64,000 bases of DNA, taken from positions 611,999,065 through 612,063,064 of the forward strand of contig NC_081405.1 in NCBI RefSeq assembly GCF_030272615.1, given 5' to 3'. Position 1 is the first letter of the stretch. Each line of letters opens with the position of its first letter. The notes below the pieces were generated by a model. That model ran no database searches and had not been told where the DNA came from. It saw only the letters and a list, made by a program, of their open reading frames with translations. This DNA is from Cryptomeria japonica (Eukaryota > Streptophyta > Pinopsida > Cupressales > Cupressaceae). The translations under genes and the position numbers were made by a program. Positions 1 to 10,909 of this stretch are shown one piece after another.

Positions 1-118
1 CCTGTATTTCTTCTTTGCCTTCCACTGAGGTTTTTGATATTTATTTGGTGTCTTCTTTGGGGGTAGACTGTGTTCATAGCCCAATCCTATTTTGTCTTTA
101 TAAAACTAGGAAGGAGGA

Positions 119-198
119 TCCAATGGTTTTGTGACACCTTCCCGATGCTTGCCGATAGGTCCTTTGCCAGTGTATCCCATTTGTTGCATGATCAAATG
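119..198 (-). pseudogene. G-patch-like motif downstream of Gypsy-1 protease
   Basis: Minus-strand translation gives a glycine-rich run starting MGYTGKGPIGKHREG, followed by VTKPLD. The spacing of aromatic and glycine residues matches the start of G-patch domains, which bind RNA or RNA helicases and occur after the protease in some retroelements. It is in a different frame from the protease segment at 477-1550, so at least one frameshift separates them. The assignment is by motif only. Confidence 0.45.
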
Positions 199-476
199 GC
201 CTTTTCCATATAGCTATGTTGGTATAGCGACTTCCATAGTAGCTACTCGAACTTCTCCTTAATTTTTGTATAGCCAACTAAGGATGTCCTTTTCTTCTGA
301 TTCATGTGCTAGTGTTCCTAGTTGAATAAACTTGCCATTAAACTTGGTGATGGGTTGTGTGCTTGATGTATTGATGTTGAAGGTAACCCATGAGATTTAG
401 GTGATATTGGCAAGTTGATTGAACACAAGGGTTCCAAAGAGTACTCTCCCATGCCTTGTTCTTTGTTTTTCATTTT

Positions 477-1550
477 CTATTTGAAATCCATAGATAAAGA
501 TTTAGGCTTTTCTTGCTGAAGATCTGGTGCTAAGGAAATTTGTTTTTCTCTATTATGTGGAACCAAACTGTCTCGGGCTGCCCCCATAGCATTACAATGT
601 TGAAAAGGGTTATGATCTGTTGATGTACAAATCTCATGTCCATTGTAGGGGAACTTAACACACTGGTGGTAAGTTGAGGGTACTACTTGCATTTCATGTA
701 TCCAAGGTCGACCCAATAAAATATTGTATGTGAGGTCTATGTCTAAGACTTGGCACATAGTATCCTTTTGTATCGGTCCTACTTGAATTGGCAACACCAC
801 TGTTCCTTTGGATGATATTTATTCATCAACATATGCTTTGATAGTGATCTTTTTGCATGGATCAATAGACTGCTTAGAGAAGCATAATGCACGGATAAGT
901 TTTAAGGTACAGATATTGAGTCCAGCTCCTCCATCTATTAATACTCTTTTAACTCGATGTTTGTAGACCAAGACTTCAATATGGAGTGGAGTATTGTGTG
1001 GATGGCTCAATGAAATATTATCTTGTTCAGAAAAGGTGAGATTATGAGGCCCTGTCATATGAGCCACCATGGCGTGGAATTTGTCAGTATCCAGATCATG
1101 GGGTACATTTGTTTCCAATAGTCCTTGTTCCAAGATGTCCTTGTGTTTTGATGAAAGTTTCAGTAACTCAAGTATAGATATTTGAGCAAGAGTTTTGTGC
1201 AGTTGACTGACCAGGTCATATTGAATATTGGGTATGGTATTTGCCTCTGACGTATGTCCCTTCAAGACATATTTTTGAGCTCTGGTGGTTACATTGATTG
1301 ATTCATGTTCGCGTTTGTCCTTGATTGTAATAACATTTACTTGATTGTCATCGGTTGATATATGATTGATGGTGTTATTGTATATGTGATTGATACGAGC
1401 TCCACGTGTATAATTTGAGGTCGAAGCTCCATCCTTGTTGTAGTTTGGAAGAGGATTCTTAAAGGCGCCATGGTCATCATTTGTCTTGAGACCATCGACT
1501 GTTAAATCGCCTCTATCAATCATGCCTTGAACAATGTTTTTCAGCCTCAT
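477..1550 (-). pseudogene. Gypsy-1 aspartic protease region (degenerate)
   Basis: Two open stretches (1550-819 and 800-477) lie in one minus-strand frame, separated by a single TAA at 819-821. Near the C-terminus of the first is VLIDGGAGLNIC, which fits the retropepsin active site (family form D-[ST]-G-A/S), here with G in the second place. The second stretch contains YNILLGRPWIH, the conserved helper motif that follows the active site in plant gypsy proteases. In the intact element this enzyme would cut the Gag-Pol polyprotein in virus-like particles. The N-terminal end of the first stretch (MRLKNIVQGMIDRG) is the tail of gag just after the zinc knuckle, so gag and protease were a continuous frame. 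The internal stop and the altered active-site residue suggest loss of function. Confidence 0.75.
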
Positions 1551-3543
1551 GCAATCATTTGTTTGATGTCCTTTATTTGGTAAAAATCACAAAAGTGTGA
1601 GTCATTCCACCAAGGTGGTTTGACTTGTGGTTCAAAGTTGTTTATTGCTGGTAAGGAAATAATTCTGTTTGCCAGGAGCTCTCTGAATGCAGACTCCAAT
1701 GATTGTCCTAATGGTGTGTAGACGCGTTTTGGAAAGTTGTCGGTGTTGCCTCGTGAGTTTGTATTAGGTCCTTGATTGGTGTTATTGTTTTGGGCATTGT
1801 TGGTGTTGTTTGTGTTAAGATGATCTTGATTGGTAGTTGGTGCATAAGTGTTAGTAGCTTGGTTAGCACCCTTTTGATTCTTGGTAGTCTAAGGATTTCT
1901 TGATAAAGCTAACACTGGTTGTTTTGACTTCACATCATTAGCTTCATTTCCTCCTTCATTTCTACTATTTTTGTTTCTAGTCCAGAACCTGGATTTGTCT
2001 AAGCTATTGTTGTTTTGGTTATTGTAATGGGATTGGATGAATTTGTTCCTTCTTTGAAGAATTTCAATGTTCCTTTCTTGACACATGTCTCCTCTACTTG
2101 GATGCCATTTTCAATCATTTTGGCAAAAGATAGTGTGCATTGGAGTTTGAGTATGTAACTCATCTTGCTATTCAAATTGTCGATGAAATTTTCCATCTTT
2201 TTCTTTTCAGGCACATCTCGAGGATATCTCAAGACCATTCATTGCCAACATTGAAGGAACACCATGAATGTTTCGTTGTTCTTCTGTTTGGTATTGCAGA
2301 CATCTAGCATGGTGATGGCATATTGAATGTTGTAGGAATATTGAGTGATAAATTTGTTGACTAATTCATCAAAGGATCTAACAGGAGGTGTGATTTTGGA
2401 TAACCATTCCATTGTTTTCCCTCCCAAGCTTCTTGGGAATAATCTCATTAAATAAGTATCATCATGGGCAAATTCTAGGCTCATGGTACAAAATTCCTAG
2501 ACATGATCACGTGGATCGCTTTTCCCATCATATTTGTCAAATTTGGGAATGTCTGAATTTGGGGGAAAAGGTACCATGTTTAACTTTCTGTCAAAAGGAT
2601 AAGGACAAATTTCATTCAAGGAATACCACACTGTTGATCCTTGTTGCATGTCTTGCATTTGTTTTTGCAGAATTTGCATTTGTTGTGTAAGAGCAACCAA
2701 GGGTGCATTTGTTTGCCAAGGGAAGAGTTCTTCCCTCTCATTATTTCTAGTTTGGAATGGCTTGTGTAGTGGTATGTTTTGCTCAGGGATGTTTTGCTCG
2801 GGTATGTTTTTCTCAGCTATGTTTTGCTCAGGGTCGCATGTGTCCTCTTCTCATTGTTGTTCTTGATAAGTATAGAGTCGAGACCTTGTTCTGAAAGTGT
2901 TTGTATCAAAGTCTTCAAGAATTTTAACTCCTTTGCTTGCAAGCATGAGTATGTATTTTTCTTTGTCAGCCTCTATGATTCTTTCCATAAGTCTTTGAAA
3001 TGAGACACTTTCTTGGCATTCCTGAAGGAGTTCTTTAGTGATCTTTGTGTCTTCTAGATTTGGATAGTCGAAGGGATTTGATAATCTTTGCCCCATACTG
3101 GACTCTGGTTGTGTTTCGCTTTGTTTGTTTCATTGAGAGCGAGTGATAGTAGGCATCTAATAGAAACTTTATGTGATGAAGGGAACGAATTCCTCTTCTG
3201 TGTTTTGTTCAGGAGTTGGCGGCTCTACTCGAGGTACGTTGTAAGTAATGCAAACGTTTGGGAAGAAAGCCAGATTGATTTTTCCTCCACAATTCAAGCT
3301 TTGGTTGAATGTCGCTTTTTGACATAATGCTCTACTCCTCAATGGTTCCTCATCAAATTCGTTTGTTTTATCTTGAAGATACAAGCGCATATGACGGAGG
3401 AATGTTCGATGAGATTTAAAGAGTTGGCGATTGATGTATAAAAACCTATTCTGTTTAGCAAGTTTGTGGGAACTAGGTTGTTGTTTCCTTAACTTGGTGT
3501 TGTGATAAATACTCTTTCTTCTCAGAATATGAGGATTAGTCAT
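1540..3543 (-). pseudogene. Gypsy-1 gag (broken)
   Basis: The region falls into several minus-strand open pieces (3543-3169, 3096-2851, 2700-2497, 2484-2239, 2238-1999, 2086-1889). The piece at 2484-2239 has the retrotransposon gag core, with YLMRLFPRSLGGKTMEWLS and a downstream FDELVNKFITQY. The piece at 2700-2497 has a glutamine-rich coiled stretch and IPKFDKYDGKSDPRDHV, typical of Tat gag just before the core. Around 1540-1600 a zinc-knuckle-like FCDF...GH...DCMRLK is visible but shifted in frame. Gag would form the particle and bind RNA. At least four stops or frameshifts break it. The N-terminal piece (3543-3169) has no family I recognise. Confidence 0.7.
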
Positions 3544-5069
3544 GCATGGGTCATCAATGGTTTCCTTTGATTTGTTTTGGATTCAAGGTATCTTGTTTGG
3601 AAACTTAAGTCTACTTTTATCAAATGAAGGTTTAGATGCCCCCTCACGACAAAGTGCGTCAAATGCTATGGAATAAGAGCTTTCCCGATATGGAAACTCG
3701 ATTTGGCAACTTTAGTTTGAAACAAGTATGTTTTTGGGATAAAATCTGTTTGATTGGAGGACCTTTTGATGTGTGTGATGATGTTACCTGATTCTGATAG
3801 GAAAAATATGTTTATCTTTTGACTAGTTTTTGGATTTTGACAACTTTGTTCCAAGAAAATCTTGTTTTTGGAAGAGTTTTGATACTCTGATTTTGCATTT
3901 CTGCTTGATGGTTTTTTGGTGAGGAAAAATGGCTTCTTAGACTATTTTATAATTTTTCAAAAAAAAATTCAGTTTTGCTCTTTGTTTTCTCAGTTGTGGC
4001 TATGCGCTAAGCCAGAAACCCAATGCGCTACTGAATGTTGTTAATGCGCTAAAGAATGATCTCAACGCGCTAAGCTACCCTTTTGACGTGCTAATTCAGA
4101 CTGTTTACTTTTGATTTGTTTTTGAAAGCTATGCGCTAATATGTCCTACCAATGCGCTATCTTTTGACCTCAACGCGCTAAGTTGTTGCTCCAACGCGCT
4201 AGGATGTTTTCAGCAAGCGTTAAGGTTTGAACTGTTGAATGTTGGGATTGTTTATGCACTAGAATTCAGAACTGGTGTGGTATGTTGAAGCTTGTACGCG
4301 CTAAAAGATGGTTTCAAAGTGCTAAGTTGTTTCTCTTACGCGCTAAACTGCCCTGGTTGTTTTTTTCTTGGTGGTTTTTTTGTGATTTTTATTTTTTTCT
4401 CAACTCTGATGGATGATTTTTTGAAGTATAACATGAAAACACAACATAAAAGAGATAACCATTTTGCTTAATCTAAACAAAGAGAGTATATTCTGCGACG
4501 ATGTGTTCAAATCCCTAGTGTTTTAACAGGTTTTGATACAGATAATATAATTCAGTCGGACTCTTTATTCAAGGGTCATCGACAATACCATAGCCCACTA
4601 GTCTTGATACTCCGTCAGCTCAAACAGCCTTGTCACCCCCTAGCAGGTGCCCATTTTTTTGCCTTTCACCAGAAATTAACTCAAAGTGAATTGCTTCACA
4701 ATTAAGTAGTTATCTTGGGAGATATATGGTGAGTAATCTTGGGGGCGGATTCTTCCCCACCCTTGCACTATGATATTGTAAATGTCTAGATACTAACTCG
4801 CCTCAAAGTTTCTAATGCTAAGGTTCGTAATCAAGCTTCTTGTTCGGTCGTCAGTGATAAACTCCCTCAGGAGGCTTCCCAACCTTTAGAACAAAGGCTT
4901 TACGTATCATAAAGATACTGGGGGGAAGGCTAATCATTGCAAGCAACCATTGAAAGGGACTTTCGTCACCCTCCACTTTTGATTATAGTGGGTTGGAACA
5001 CTTGGTGTCAAAGTTATTTCCCACTTCGGTTGTTCCCCTCACACCGACCAAAGAATGGCTTTAAGAGTA
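3544..5069 (-). other. Gypsy-1 leader, gag-proximal half
   Basis: Non-coding leader between gag and the Copia-1 insertion. It holds the first 21-bp periodic array (4002-4358). From 4440 to 5069 the sequence is mixed and I see no coding signal. The leader resumes at 12362 on the other side of Copia-1, so the uninterrupted leader was about 2.6 kb. Confidence 0.6.
4002..4358 (+). repeat. 21-bp periodic array 1 (core ACGCGCTA/ATGCGCTA)
   Basis: Cores start at 4002, 4023, 4044, 4065, 4086, 4131, 4152, 4173, 4194, 4215, 4254, 4296, 4317 and 4338. Spacing is 21 bp or multiples of it, apart from one +3 and one -3 slip that cancel (4002 to 4338 is exactly 16 x 21). Three unit positions (4107, about 4236, 4275) have lost the core. 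The 13 bases between cores are variable. Cores are written as read on the plus strand; the host element runs on the minus strand, where the core reads TAGCGCRT. It is not a simple tandem repeat because the spacers do not match each other. Confidence 0.9.
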
Positions 5070-5074
5070 GTTAA
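5070..5074. repeat. Copia-1 target-site duplication, left copy (GTTAA)
   Basis: GTTAA directly precedes the 5' LTR start TGTTGG and recurs at 12357-12361 directly after the 3' LTR end TTCATCA. A matching 5-bp duplication marks the insertion point in the Gypsy-1 leader. Confidence 0.93.
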
Positions 5075-6511
5075 TGTTGGCATATGTGCAGAACTTTATG
5101 ATATTGTATGTTGTCATTGATGTCAATATGCTGAAGTATGAACCGGTATATTGAAGTAAGCAAATTGGCAAGAGAACCGGTATGATATTGTGAACCGATA
5201 TATGTGAAAAAGTGAAGCGATTTGTTGGAATGAGAACCAGTAAATGGGAAGTTTTGTATCGGGGTTTCATTTGGCATGACTACCGGTTGGTAGTCTCAGC
5301 TTCAGGGTTTCTGATTGATTCTTTCCAAGCCTATGTGATTCAACTAATGACATCTTGTGATGAGTTAGCATTGTAATGAAGATCAGATCATGTTGCCATG
5401 TCAGCCTTGTGCCTGCATGGAGATTGATCCTATCTACCTTGGGAATGTGCAAAGTCTCTCCAAACGGTGGAGAGTGCATGATGAGTTATCAACTTCCTGA
5501 AGTGACAAAGAATGAACGTTGGAGAACATCTTGAGATCTATTCAAGACTGTTGTATTCAACATAGTATGATTAACGGTCAAGATTGAACCGATTGAATTG
5601 TTAAACCTAAATGTTTAGGGTTTAGGGTTTATGCTACCGACCTATCTATTTCCTATAAGGTCGATGATGTTTTTCACTTTGAAGTTGTTGGGAAATGTTA
5701 TGTGTGTATCCAAGTGAAGAGATACCTAATTCTTGCCAGACCAGAGCAGTGTGTGGATACCTGCAGTGTGTGATTGCAGAAGCAAAGGAGCTAAAGTGGA
5801 TCTACCTTGGCATTGAGTGTTGTTATCAGATCAGTGTATTACCTATTGACTTCTAACCATTTCAGCAATTGGAAAATCCCTTAACCGGGTAGCTTTAACA
5901 GGCTTTTGTGTAAATCCTTTAACAGGGTGACTCAATTCAATGAGTTCTTGAAATCCTCTTGCAAGGTAACCTTTAACCGAGTATTTATCCATCCCTTAAC
6001 CAGGTGATCCCTGGGAGGATCGGTTCCTAACAGAACCTATTGTAAAGTCTTTAACCGAACTAGGCTCCTAACAAAGCGGTCTTCAGAAGAATTCAAAGAA
6101 CAGCTTGTGGGTATTCATTCCCACTGTGGGTTTTCCCAGTTGGGTTTCCAAGTGAAAATTCAGTGTGTCATGCGTGATGCTTTTCATGTGATGCTTTAAT
6201 ATTTTTTGTCAAGTGGTAATGCATGTTGGTTCAGTAGTCATTATATTTCTGATGATGTATTACTCACTTGCGTGTATGGATGAAGTGGAAATGAGATATT
6301 AGGTGTTGTAAATATCTAAGTGTTACCAGTTTATGCCTTTCACATTCTCACTGTGTCTTACCAGTTGTGTCCAAATTTAGACCAGTGATACTATTTACCA
6401 GTTAAGTACAATCTTTACAGACAAACTAGTTCAAGGAAATTTTTTGCCTATACTGATTCACCCCCCCTTCTCAGTACCGGTTTGGTACTAACTGTTCATC
6501 ATTATTCATCA
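5075..6511 (+). repeat. Copia-1 5' LTR
   Basis: It starts TGTTGGCATATGTGCAGAAC and ends ATTATTCATCA, giving TG...CA termini; length 1437 bp. It pairs with 10910-12356. It holds repeated CCCTTAACCGGGT-like motifs (5878, 5916, 5970, 5993, about 6048) and two telomere-like TTTAGGG units near 5618. I cannot place a TATA box or transcription start with confidence. Confidence 0.95.
5616..5634 (+). repeat. Short interstitial telomere-type repeat (TTTAGGG x2) in Copia-1 5' LTR
   Basis: Two adjacent plant telomere-type heptamers followed by TTTATG. The matching place in the 3' LTR (near 11490) lacks them, so either they arose after insertion or one LTR lost them. AAACCCTA telo-boxes are known regulatory motifs in plants; a role here is not shown. 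Confidence 0.55.
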
Positions 6512-6513
6512 AT

Positions 6514-6525
6514 TGGTATCGGAGC
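6514..6525 (+). promoter_or_regulatory. Copia-1 primer binding site (tRNA-iMet type)
   Basis: TGGTATCGGAGC lies two bases inside the 5' LTR end. The common plant copia form is TGGTATCAGAGC, complementary to the 3' end of initiator methionine tRNA; here one base differs (A to G). Confidence 0.88.
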
Positions 6526-6582
6526 ATCCTCCAAGTCCTCTGTGTTGTAAGCTTAACCGCTTGAGGAAAAGATCCTACTCTA

Positions 6583-7445
6583 ATGATGAAGAGGGAAGGT
6601 CCAAAGTTCAATAGAGATAACTTTAAAATATGGAAGGACATAATGAAGATATACATCAAAAGCATGGGTGCTCAACACTGGAGCTATGTTGAGAATGCTT
6701 ATGTTATCTCTACCGGTACTCTCACCGATGATCAAAAGAGAGAGATTCAGGAGAATGGGCAAGTCATGGAAGCCCTAATCAGCAGTCTATCTGACATTGA
6801 CTTTATTGATGTTCGGGATAAAGACAATCCCAAAGAAGTATGGGATGCTCTGGAGAATATCTATGGTTGTGATGAGCATGTGAAACAAGCTAAGGAAGAG
6901 AGCCTTAGGGGAAGTTTGAAGACATGCGGATGGTTGAAGGAGAGACCATACAATGATATGAAATAAGAATCAAAACTGTTGTTGGAGACATCAAGAGTGT
7001 GGGAGGTAAAATAGATGATTCCACTATTGTTAGCAAAGTCTTGAGATCCTTGTTACCAATCTATGCAATAAGGGTTGTTGCTATTCAGGAGTTGAGGTCT
7101 ATAGACAAGAAAAAGGTATCCCTAGACTCCATCATTGCTAAGTTGACCGCATATGAGCTAAATAATTGTGATGGCATTATTCAGAAGATTGAATCAGCCT
7201 TTAGAGCATCTGTTGCACCATCTAGAAAGGGAAAAGAAGCTAGTACCAGTTGTGAACCAAGATAAAGCAGAGAAATGGATGATGAGGAGATCCTGATGGA
7301 ATTTGAAGCTCTTCTTGCCAAGAGACTTCCTAAGGGAACTGGTAAATACAGAGGTAAGTTCCCTTTGAAATGCTTTTCTTGCAATAGGATAGGACACATT
7401 GTTGTAAACTATCCTAATGGTGATAATAAGGACAAACTGGAGAAG
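6583..7445 (+). pseudogene. Copia-1 gag (one frameshift, one stop)
   Basis: Gag starts at ATG 6583 (MMKREGPKFNRDNFKIW) and is open to TAA at 6964. The frame then shifts, and the rest of the polyprotein runs in another frame from about 6999. That part reads through IVSKVLRSLLPIYAIRV, a stop at 7263, and a zinc knuckle at about 7371-7412 (CFSCNRIGHIVVNY). The knuckle pattern is Cx2Cx4Hx4C, but the last Cys is Tyr. Copia-2 keeps all four ligands in its own knuckle, so this is damage in Copia-1. Gag packages the element RNA into particles. Confidence 0.88.
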
Positions 7446-8924
7446 TTCAAAAAGTTCAAAGGAGGAAACAGGAGAAATTATTTTGTAGCAGTTGATGAAG
7501 GTGTTATTGATGAGGAATCAGAAGATGAAGAAAGTGAAGACATTGTGTTTGTAGCAGTTAAGGAAGATGTGTCTGACAAGAAGGCTCTTGTCTCTCACTT
7601 TGATAATTCCAATGAGTGGATTATTGACAGTGGTTGTTCTCACCACATGATTGGTGACTGAAGTAATTTTTTGTCTCTGGAAGAGTATGATGGTGGTGTG
7701 GTCCGATTCGGTAATGATGCACCATGTATGGTAAAAGGCAGAGGGTCCATCTCTCTAAATGGAAAAAGTAGTGTTGATAATGTGTATTGGGTAGAAGGTC
7801 TCAGGCACAACCTTTTGAGTGTTGCCCAGCTGAATGATAGTGGACTCACTCTAGAATTCAAAGATGGAATGTACAAAATAAAAGGAGAGAGAGGTGAACT
7901 GATGGCCACCGGTGTGCAGACCAGAGGTAACTTATTTTAGTTTAATGCAAATATCAGTACATGTCTAATGGCTAAGTTTGATGATACCCGGATATGGCAT
8001 AGGAGACTCTTCCATGTAAACTTTGATAATATTGTGAAGGCAAGTAAGATCAAGGAAGTTAGAGGATTGCTTGTGCTGAGCAAATCAGAGAATCCTTTGT
8101 GCAGAGAGTGTCAACTGGGGAAAATGTCTTCCTCAACCTTCAAAGGTAAATCTTTCACTACAAACAATTTAATTGATCTTGTGAATACTGATTTGTGTGG
8201 TCCTATGAAAACTAGGAGTGTGCAGGGAGATAGGTACTTTATGATTCTCACTGATGACTTCTCAAGAATGATGTGGGTCACATTATTGAAAGACAAGTCT
8301 AAAGCTTTTGGAAATTTCAAAGCCTTCAGAGCATTGGTTGAAAAAGAAAGTGGTAAGAGAATCAAATTCCTTAGAGATCAAGGAGGTGAGTTCACTTCTA
8401 GTGAATTCAATAAGTATTGTGAAGAAAATGGCATCAAGAGGCAACTGTCTGCCCCCCGGACTCCACAATAGAATGGCTTAGCAGAAAGGAACAACCAGAC
8501 CGTAGTTGAGGTAGCCAGAACGATGTTGATTCAAGGGAAGGTTGACACCTTCTGGAGAGAAGCGGTGAGCACTGCAGTCTACACTATGAACCGGGTACTC
8601 ATCAAGAAAGGTAAGGATAAAACACCTTATGAGTATTGGATGGGTAAGACTCCTATAGTAAGCTACTTTAGAGTGTTTGGTAGAAAATGTTATATCAAGA
8701 GGAGTGAACATCAGAGCAAGTTTGATGCAAAATGTGATGAGGGAATATTCCTAGGGTATTCCACCAGGAGCAAAGCTCTCAAGTGTTTCAACAATAGGGC
8801 TCAGAGAATTTTTGAAAGTGTTAATGTTAGAGTTGATGAAATTTCTAAGAAACCTGAGGAAACCGGCAGTGAGCAAGTAGTAGATGAACCGGTTGTAACC
8901 TTCTGGGAACCGGTTGCAAAATAG
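7446..8924 (+). pseudogene. Copia-1 protease and integrase (stops at 7659, 7938, 8469, 8922)
   Basis: Everything here is in one frame. The protease active site is WIIDSGCSHHM near 7620 (D-S-G). The integrase zinc domain starts around 7986 (WHRRLFH) with CRECQLGK at about 8100. The catalytic core shows NTDLCGP near 8185 (first Asp), the structural TDDFSRMMW and RDQGGEF near 8373 (second Asp). After the TAG at 8469 comes NGLAERNN, which carries the catalytic Glu. The stop at 8469 replaces a Gln that is conserved in this motif, fitting CAG to TAG. The integrase tail (GRKCYIKR and on) is open to 8922. Integrase would insert the cDNA; the stops prevent that. Confidence 0.9.
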
Positions 8925-9035
8925 CCTAGTACTAGTAACAGTGCTTCTACACTAGTAGATGTTGATGCTGATGAAGATGAGGATGAAGAAGAAAATCAAG
9001 AGGAAATAGCTAAGATCATTCCTAGGTATGTAAAG

Positions 9036-10667
9036 TTGAATAATGATCCAAAGCAGATCATAGGAGATAAGGATGCAGGAATTCTTACAAGAAGAAAGGT
9101 CAGAGAAAATTCTTGCATGATTTATGAATTTGAGCCTAAAACTTTTAAAGAGGCACATAAAGATGAAGACTGGATCAAAGCAATGGAAGAGGAACTTGAC
9201 CAGATGGAAAAGAATGGTACATAGTCTTTGGTACCCACACTTGAGTATAAAAATTTCATTGGCACCAAATGGGTTTTCAAGGATAAGCTAAATGAAGATG
9301 GCATAGTGGTAAGAAACAAAGCCAGACTGGCGTGTAAGGGATATGCTCAAGAAGAAGGAGAAGACTATGGAGAAACCTTTGCTCCAGTATCTAGATTGGA
9401 AGGAGTTTGTATGCTTCTTGCATATGCAGCCTTCAAGGGATTCAAAGTATATCAAATGGATGTAAAATCTGCATTCCTGAATGGAATACTTGAAGAGAAG
9501 GTGTATATAGAGCAACCAGATGGATTTTCCCTATCAGAAGACAGTGACATGGTGTGCAGGCTACATAAAGCCTTGTATGGATTGAAGTAGGCACCTAGAG
9601 CATGGTATGAACGCTTACACTCCCATCTTGTGAAGATTGGATTCGAAAGAACAAGTGAAGATAGTAATATTTATTTGAAGTCAGAAGGAGATCAGATTCT
9701 AATCTGTGAAGTATTTGTTGATGACATAATTTTTGGTGGAGATGACGAGATGAGTCATGATTTTGTAGATGAGATGAAGAAGGAATTTGAGATGTCACTT
9801 ATAGGGGAGATTAATTTCTTCATTGGACTACAGATTCAACAAATGAAAGATGGTATCTTTATCACTCAGTCCAAGTATGTCAAAGAGGTGTTGAAGACCT
9901 TTGGCATGGAAGACAGCAAACCAGTTGGTACACCAATGGTAACCGACTGCAAATTGTCAAAAGAAGATGACTCGGCATTGGTGAATGAGAAAGATTACCG
10001 ATCAATGATTGGTAAGTTGCACTATGTAGTACATAGCAGACTGGACATTGCACATGCAGTGGGCATTATTGCACGGTTCCAAAAAAGTCCAAGAGAATCC
10101 CACTTGGTAGCAGTCAAGCGGATTCTTAGATATCTGAAGGGAACTATTGACTATGGATTGTGGTATCCATACAGTAATAATTTCAACCTCAAAGTGTTTA
10201 CAGATGTTGATTGGGCTGGTGATGTGGATGACCAGAAGAGCACAACTGGTGGTGCATTCTTTCTTGGTGGTAGAGTAGTCTCATGGATGAGTAAGAAGCA
10301 GAGTTGTATTTCTCAGTCTATAGCAGAAGCGGAATATGTTGCAGCATTTATGAACTGCAACCAGACAATTTGGATGAAGCATGTATTAAGTGGCTTCAAA
10401 GTTCTTGTATTTGAATTGGTGAGTATATTCTGTGACAACACAAGTACAATCAATATTTCCAAGAATCTAGTTTTGCATGCTAGAACCAAGCACTTTGAGC
10501 TCAAGTATCATTTCTTCAGGGAGAAGGTTCAGAACAAAGAGGTTGTAGTGGAACATATTTCCAGTAAGGAGCAGCTAGCAGACACATTCACCAAGCCTCT
10601 ACCGAAGGCTTCATTTATCTATTTAAGAGGTGAATTAAGGGTGCTGACCCTTCAAGAGGTGAACTAA
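9036..10667 (+). pseudogene. Copia-1 reverse transcriptase and RNase H (stops at 9222 and 9588)
   Basis: It is the same frame as the upstream pol. RT begins with [12 protein letters not shown] near 9265 and includes [10 protein letters not shown] (first catalytic Asp) and FVDDIIFGG near 9714 (the YVDD box). TAG at 9588 replaces the usual Gln in LK-x-APRAW, and TAG at 9222 replaces the usual Trp in NGT-x-SLV; both fit single transitions. RNase H follows with DVDWAGD near 10205, SIAEAEY near 10325 and FCDNTSTINIS near 10428, so its acidic residues look intact. The segment 9630-10667 alone is a 345-codon open frame. The frame ends at 10665-10667. Confidence 0.92.
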
Positions 10668-10909
10668 AGGTGTGTGCTCCACATCAGTCAGGTATTGCAT
10701 TAATAAATCTTTTTCAGGATTGGTGTGTTGCAGGGCGCTACTCCTTAGGGGGAGCAGCATAGTGGAACATAGATGTTTGTGCCTCCACTTTGGCATTGTT
10801 ATCAAAGGGGGAGAAGATGTGAAGCGAAGAAGATATCTGTAGTATTGGGGAGAAGATGTGAAGCAGAGAGATATCTTTGTATATTGTCATCAATGCCAAA
10901 GGGGGAGAT
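10668..10909 (+). other. Copia-1 3' spacer with duplicated purine-rich motif and PPT
   Basis: Non-coding. The phrase GGGGAGAAGATGTGAAGC occurs twice, near 10806 and 10847. The polypurine tract AAAGGGGGAGA ends directly before the 3' LTR. AAAGGGGGAGA near 10805 is a second PPT-like copy, so the real tract was partly duplicated. Confidence 0.75.

Noticed and set aside
4002-4358. CRISPR-like array
   Set aside because: Core is only 8 bp with 13-bp spacers, cores vary, no Cas genes, and the setting is a plant retroelement leader.
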